Positions 5,683-8,141 of a stretch of 8,141 nt of DNA are shown here, one piece after another. How positions within the stretch are numbered: position 1 is the stretch's first letter; every line of letters starts with the position of its first letter. Position numbers and translations under genes: made by a program. A model generated the notes under the pieces. The model ran no database searches. It was not told the DNA's origin and saw nothing but the letters and a program-made list of their open reading frames with translations. This DNA is from CAYGTK01 sp964352775. GTDB lineage: Bacteria; Bacteroidota; Bacteroidia; Chitinophagales; CAIOSU01. The DNA lies in the NCBI GenBank assembly GCA_964352775.1, contig CAYGTK010000188.1:1-8141 (forward strand), in the 5' to 3' direction.

Positions 5683-7764
5683 TTAACGAGTATCTGTACG
5701 TTTATTGTTCTCGTATTCAATTTCAACCTCCAAGTATTTGTCGTTGGTATTGATCTTGAATTCTACACGTCTGTTGTTAGCACGGCCTAATGGATCATCT
5801 CCACCATTGTCTTTAGCATTTGGCATAGCTGGTGTACCTTCTCCTTTTGAGATCAATACTAAGCGATCGCTAGTAATACCTTTAGCCATCAAGTAATCAG
5901 CTGCTGCTTGCGCACGACGCTGGCCTAACTTCATGTTATACTCATCCGATCCTTTGCTATCTGTGTGACCATAAATATCAAGTGTAAACTCTGGATACTC
6001 TGTAAGTACTATGGTTAGGGAGTCTAAGCTCTTTTTGTATTCACGTGTCAAGTTGTAACGATCGAACGTGTAATAGATCTTCTTCAATTTCACCTTTAGG
6101 CGAAGTATCTCATCTAAGAAGAAAATACGCTCAATAGTGTCTTCAACACCAGTTTGAGCCATAATGTCTGCTACATCCAATACCTCCTCTGACCCCCAGT
6201 AGCCTGGCTTGGTAGTATTAGCTTGGTAGATCAACTCTGGTTGTAATGGCACTATGAAGTACTCATCAGCTCCAGTAGTAAGGTTGGAGATCTTGTTTAA
6301 GTCAGAACCAGTTTTGCTGAAGAAAGTAACATCTGCTCCTTCTATCATCACATCTGGGTTCTTACGCTCAGCAACATAACCTTTTAAGAAAAGCTCTTTG
6401 ATAATACGGAACTGGTAAATGTCATCACAACAAGTTTCACTTTTTAAGTTGAAACCACCTGGACGGTTGGATACTAAGAATCCATCTTTCTCATTACCCA
6501 TAATGGCAAAATAGATGTCATCAACACTTGTATTCAACGGGAAACCAGCATTCTCCAGCTCACCCCAAGCATTCTCGCTTCCTTCGGTCATGAATACATC
6601 GTATCCACCAATACCTACTTGACCTTCAGAACTGAAGTATAACATTCCATTCTCACTGTCATAGTAAGGTGTAATATCGTCACGCATAGTGTTCACTACA
6701 TCACCTAGGTTAACAGCTGCGCCGAATTTACCATCCTTCTTAACTGAATAGTAAATATCAAATCCACCCTTACCGCTTTCACGGTTACTGCTGAAATAAA
6801 GTACTTCTTTACCATCACTGTTTACCGCAATAGCTGGGTGTGTATTGCTACTTCCGCGATCGTTAACGCTCTCACCAAGCTCTTCTGGCTCACTCCAAGT
6901 TTCACCTTCTTTCTTACTCATCAAGATCTTACAATCCATTCCTAGATCGTTATTCTCTTCACAACGCGTAAAGTAAATAGTGTTACCATCGCTAGAATAC
7001 ATGGCATTACCTGAGTGGTAACCTTCTTCGTTTAACGGTGCAGGTAGCTGGTCTTTCTTACTCCAAGCTCCATCAGCATAACTTGAGCTGTAGATCTTAG
7101 AACGGTAATTAGAGTCTTTATCCAAGTCACTATATGCTATAGCTGTATCGGAAATAATCGACCCAAAGATCATAGCATCTTCTCCATTAGGGCGTGGTGC
7201 AAAGTCAGTGAACTTATTATTGATGTTCTCATCTAGGTGCTCAATGTTTACACGAACTGGTGCAGCCATCAATTGCTTAGCTAGCTTACAACCTTCTATC
7301 TCAACATCAGAATAGTCTTTTAGCTCGCTTTGCTCACCTGCATATTGACCTTTGAATTCTTCGAACGCCTCAATAGCCTTATCATACTTCTTGTTACGCT
7401 TTAAACACTGTGCATAATAGTAGCGAGACTCTGGGTAATCACCCTCATGCTCTTGTAATAATGTATTGTACCACTTCTCTGCCTTTTTGTAGTCACGAGT
7501 TATGTAGTTCAACTCTGCCAACTTGGCTAATGCCTTATGGTTGTCAGGTTTAGCCTCATATGCTTCTTCTAGGTAAACTATGGCATTAAGGTAACTCCCT
7601 TTCTTTTCTAGTTTCTTAGCTATTTTAACTTTCTTCTTAGGCTTCAACTTCTTCAACTTTTCTGAACGATAGTCGCCTATGTCAGAAGCCGTAGTGTCTT
7701 GGTCTTGAGCAAGTAGTAATAGAGGAAATAGTAGTGCGAAAATTATGAAAAACGATCGTTTCAT
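5683..7764 (-). CDS. PorE-like OmpA family protein with TPR and PD40 propeller domains
   Basis: A 693-residue exported protein probably linking an outer-membrane machine to peptidoglycan. Residues 1-20 (MKRSFFIIFA...LLLAQ) are a signal peptide. A lysine-rich stretch (35-55) leads into TPR-like helices, about 48-165. A PD40/WD40-like propeller covers about 185-455, with blade motifs IYFTR (263-267), LYFSSNR (322-328), LYFSS (375-379) and FLVSNRPGG (429-437). A carboxypeptidase-regulatory-like beta domain lies at about 456-535. An OmpA C-terminal domain spans about 560-672, with GHTDSKGSDEYN at 599-610, QRRA at 615-618 and NRRVEF at 664-669. D602 and R617 match the pair that binds peptidoglycan in E. 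coli OmpA. This order matches PorE of the type IX secretion system. It follows a PorP/SprF-type gene by 55 bp with no terminator between. It may be true PorE or one of several paralogues. Confidence 0.9.
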   Translation of the reverse strand: MKRSFFIIFALLFPLLLLAQDQDTTASDIGDYRSEKLKKLKPKKKVKIAKKLEKKGSYLNAIVYLEEAYEAKPDNHKALAKLAELNYITRDYKKAEKWYNTLLQEHEGDYPESRYYYAQCLKRNKKYDKAIEAFEEFKGQYAGEQSELKDYSDVEIEGCKLAKQLMAAPVRVNIEHLDENINNKFTDFAPRPNGEDAMIFGSIISDTAIAYSDLDKDSNYRSKIYSSSYADGAWSKKDQLPAPLNEEGYHSGNAMYSSDGNTIYFTRCEENNDLGMDCKILMSKKEGETWSEPEELGESVNDRGSSNTHPAIAVNSDGKEVLYFSSNRESGKGGFDIYYSVKKDGKFGAAVNLGDVVNTMRDDITPYYDSENGMLYFSSEGQVGIGGYDVFMTEGSENAWGELENAGFPLNTSVDDIYFAIMGNEKDGFLVSNRPGGFNLKSETCCDDIYQFRIIKELFLKGYVAERKNPDVMIEGADVTFFSKTGSDLNKISNLTTGADEYFIVPLQPELIYQANTTKPGYWGSEEVLDVADIMAQTGVEDTIERIFFLDEILRLKVKLKKIYYTFDRYNLTREYKKSLDSLTIVLTEYPEFTLDIYGHTDSKGSDEYNMKLGQRRAQAAADYLMAKGITSDRLVLISKGEGTPAMPNAKDNGGDDPLGRANNRRVEFKINTNDKYLEVEIEYENNKRTDTR

Positions 7765-7819
7765 TATTTATTTTTCTTGTGCGTTAAGTGCTGGTTAGTT
7801 GCTTCGGGTGAAATTAAGA

Positions 7820-8141
7820 TCAATAGCGAGGACAGAATAAGAATGTCTTATTATCTGTAACTCGTTGTCCTACATAGATGAGTGAAAGCTCTAAAGCGCT
7901 GTTATTATCAACAGAAGCGGCTTGATTAAGGTCTGATACATTAAAGTCATAACTAACTCCAACACGGAATTGGCTGAATTCTACAGCCGCCATTGCTATA
8001 GCAGCATCAGAGTTTCCAGCATGGCGAAACCATCCCCCAAGGAATAAAGTAGTTCCACCAGCAGCATCAGGATCTGGTCCAAGGTGAAAACCGAAATTAA
8101 TTCCTCCATTGAATTCTTGCGTTTTAGCCTGACGCATGAAT
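7820..8141 (-). CDS. PorP/SprF family outer-membrane protein, C-terminal part (partial)
   Basis: The frame is open to the right window edge; the first ATG seen (8137) is internal, so the N-terminus lies outside. The visible 106 residues show the alternating beta-strand pattern of an outer-membrane barrel, with FGFHLGP, LFLGGWFRH, FRVGVSYDFNVSDL and LELSLIY. The protein ends in CPRY, close to the CPRF ending that I recall for many PorP/SprF proteins. In the family these barrels are type IX secretion/gliding components, typically encoded beside an OmpA-like partner, as here with the 693-residue gene 55 bp downstream. Whether it is the core PorP or one of the many SprF-like paralogues cannot be told from the fragment. 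Confidence 0.85.
   Translation of the reverse strand, partial: FMRQAKTQEFNGGINFGFHLGPDPDAAGGTTLFLGGWFRHAGNSDAAIAMAAVEFSQFRVGVSYDFNVSDLNQAASVDNNSALELSLIYVGQRVTDNKTFLFCPRY

Overview
The window looks like a chromosomal piece of a Bacteroidota genome, most likely Flavobacteriia-like. The evidence is a PorP/SprF-type protein followed by an OmpA protein with the PorE domain order, a DUF2851 protein, a Bacteroidota-style Mrp ATPase without the usual CxxC, AT-rich leaders with weak or no Shine-Dalgarno sites, and moderate-to-low GC. Genus cannot be told from the sequence. No RNA gene, CRISPR array, insertion sequence or phage gene was seen, and the content is mostly housekeeping.

Layout: (i) 1-432, minus strand, the N-terminal part of a DUF2851 protein cut by the window edge. 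(ii) 510-1979, plus strand, a complete SLC13/DASS-family anion symporter, divergent from DUF2851 across a 77-bp gap. (iii) 1976-2223, minus strand, two very short hydrophobic reading frames that may be two genes or one frameshifted gene. (iv) 2271-4435, minus strand, a tight operon in the order mrp, nfu-like, pyrF, with a 4-bp start/stop overlap and a 3-bp gap. (v) 4487-5608, minus strand, an unrecognised exported protein built almost wholly from a 35-residue repeat. (vi) 5683-8141, minus strand, a PorE-like OmpA protein preceded by the C-terminal end of a PorP/SprF-family protein.

Functionally, the mrp and nfu-like genes form an iron-sulfur cluster assembly/transfer pair placed with the last enzyme of UMP synthesis. 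The PorP/SprF and OmpA-like genes form the outer-membrane/periplasmic pair seen in type IX secretion and gliding loci. A strong intrinsic terminator separates that pair from the repeat protein, and a second terminator-like element follows the repeat protein. The most interesting items are the 35-residue repeat protein and the possible frameshift or tandem small membrane genes at 1976-2223.
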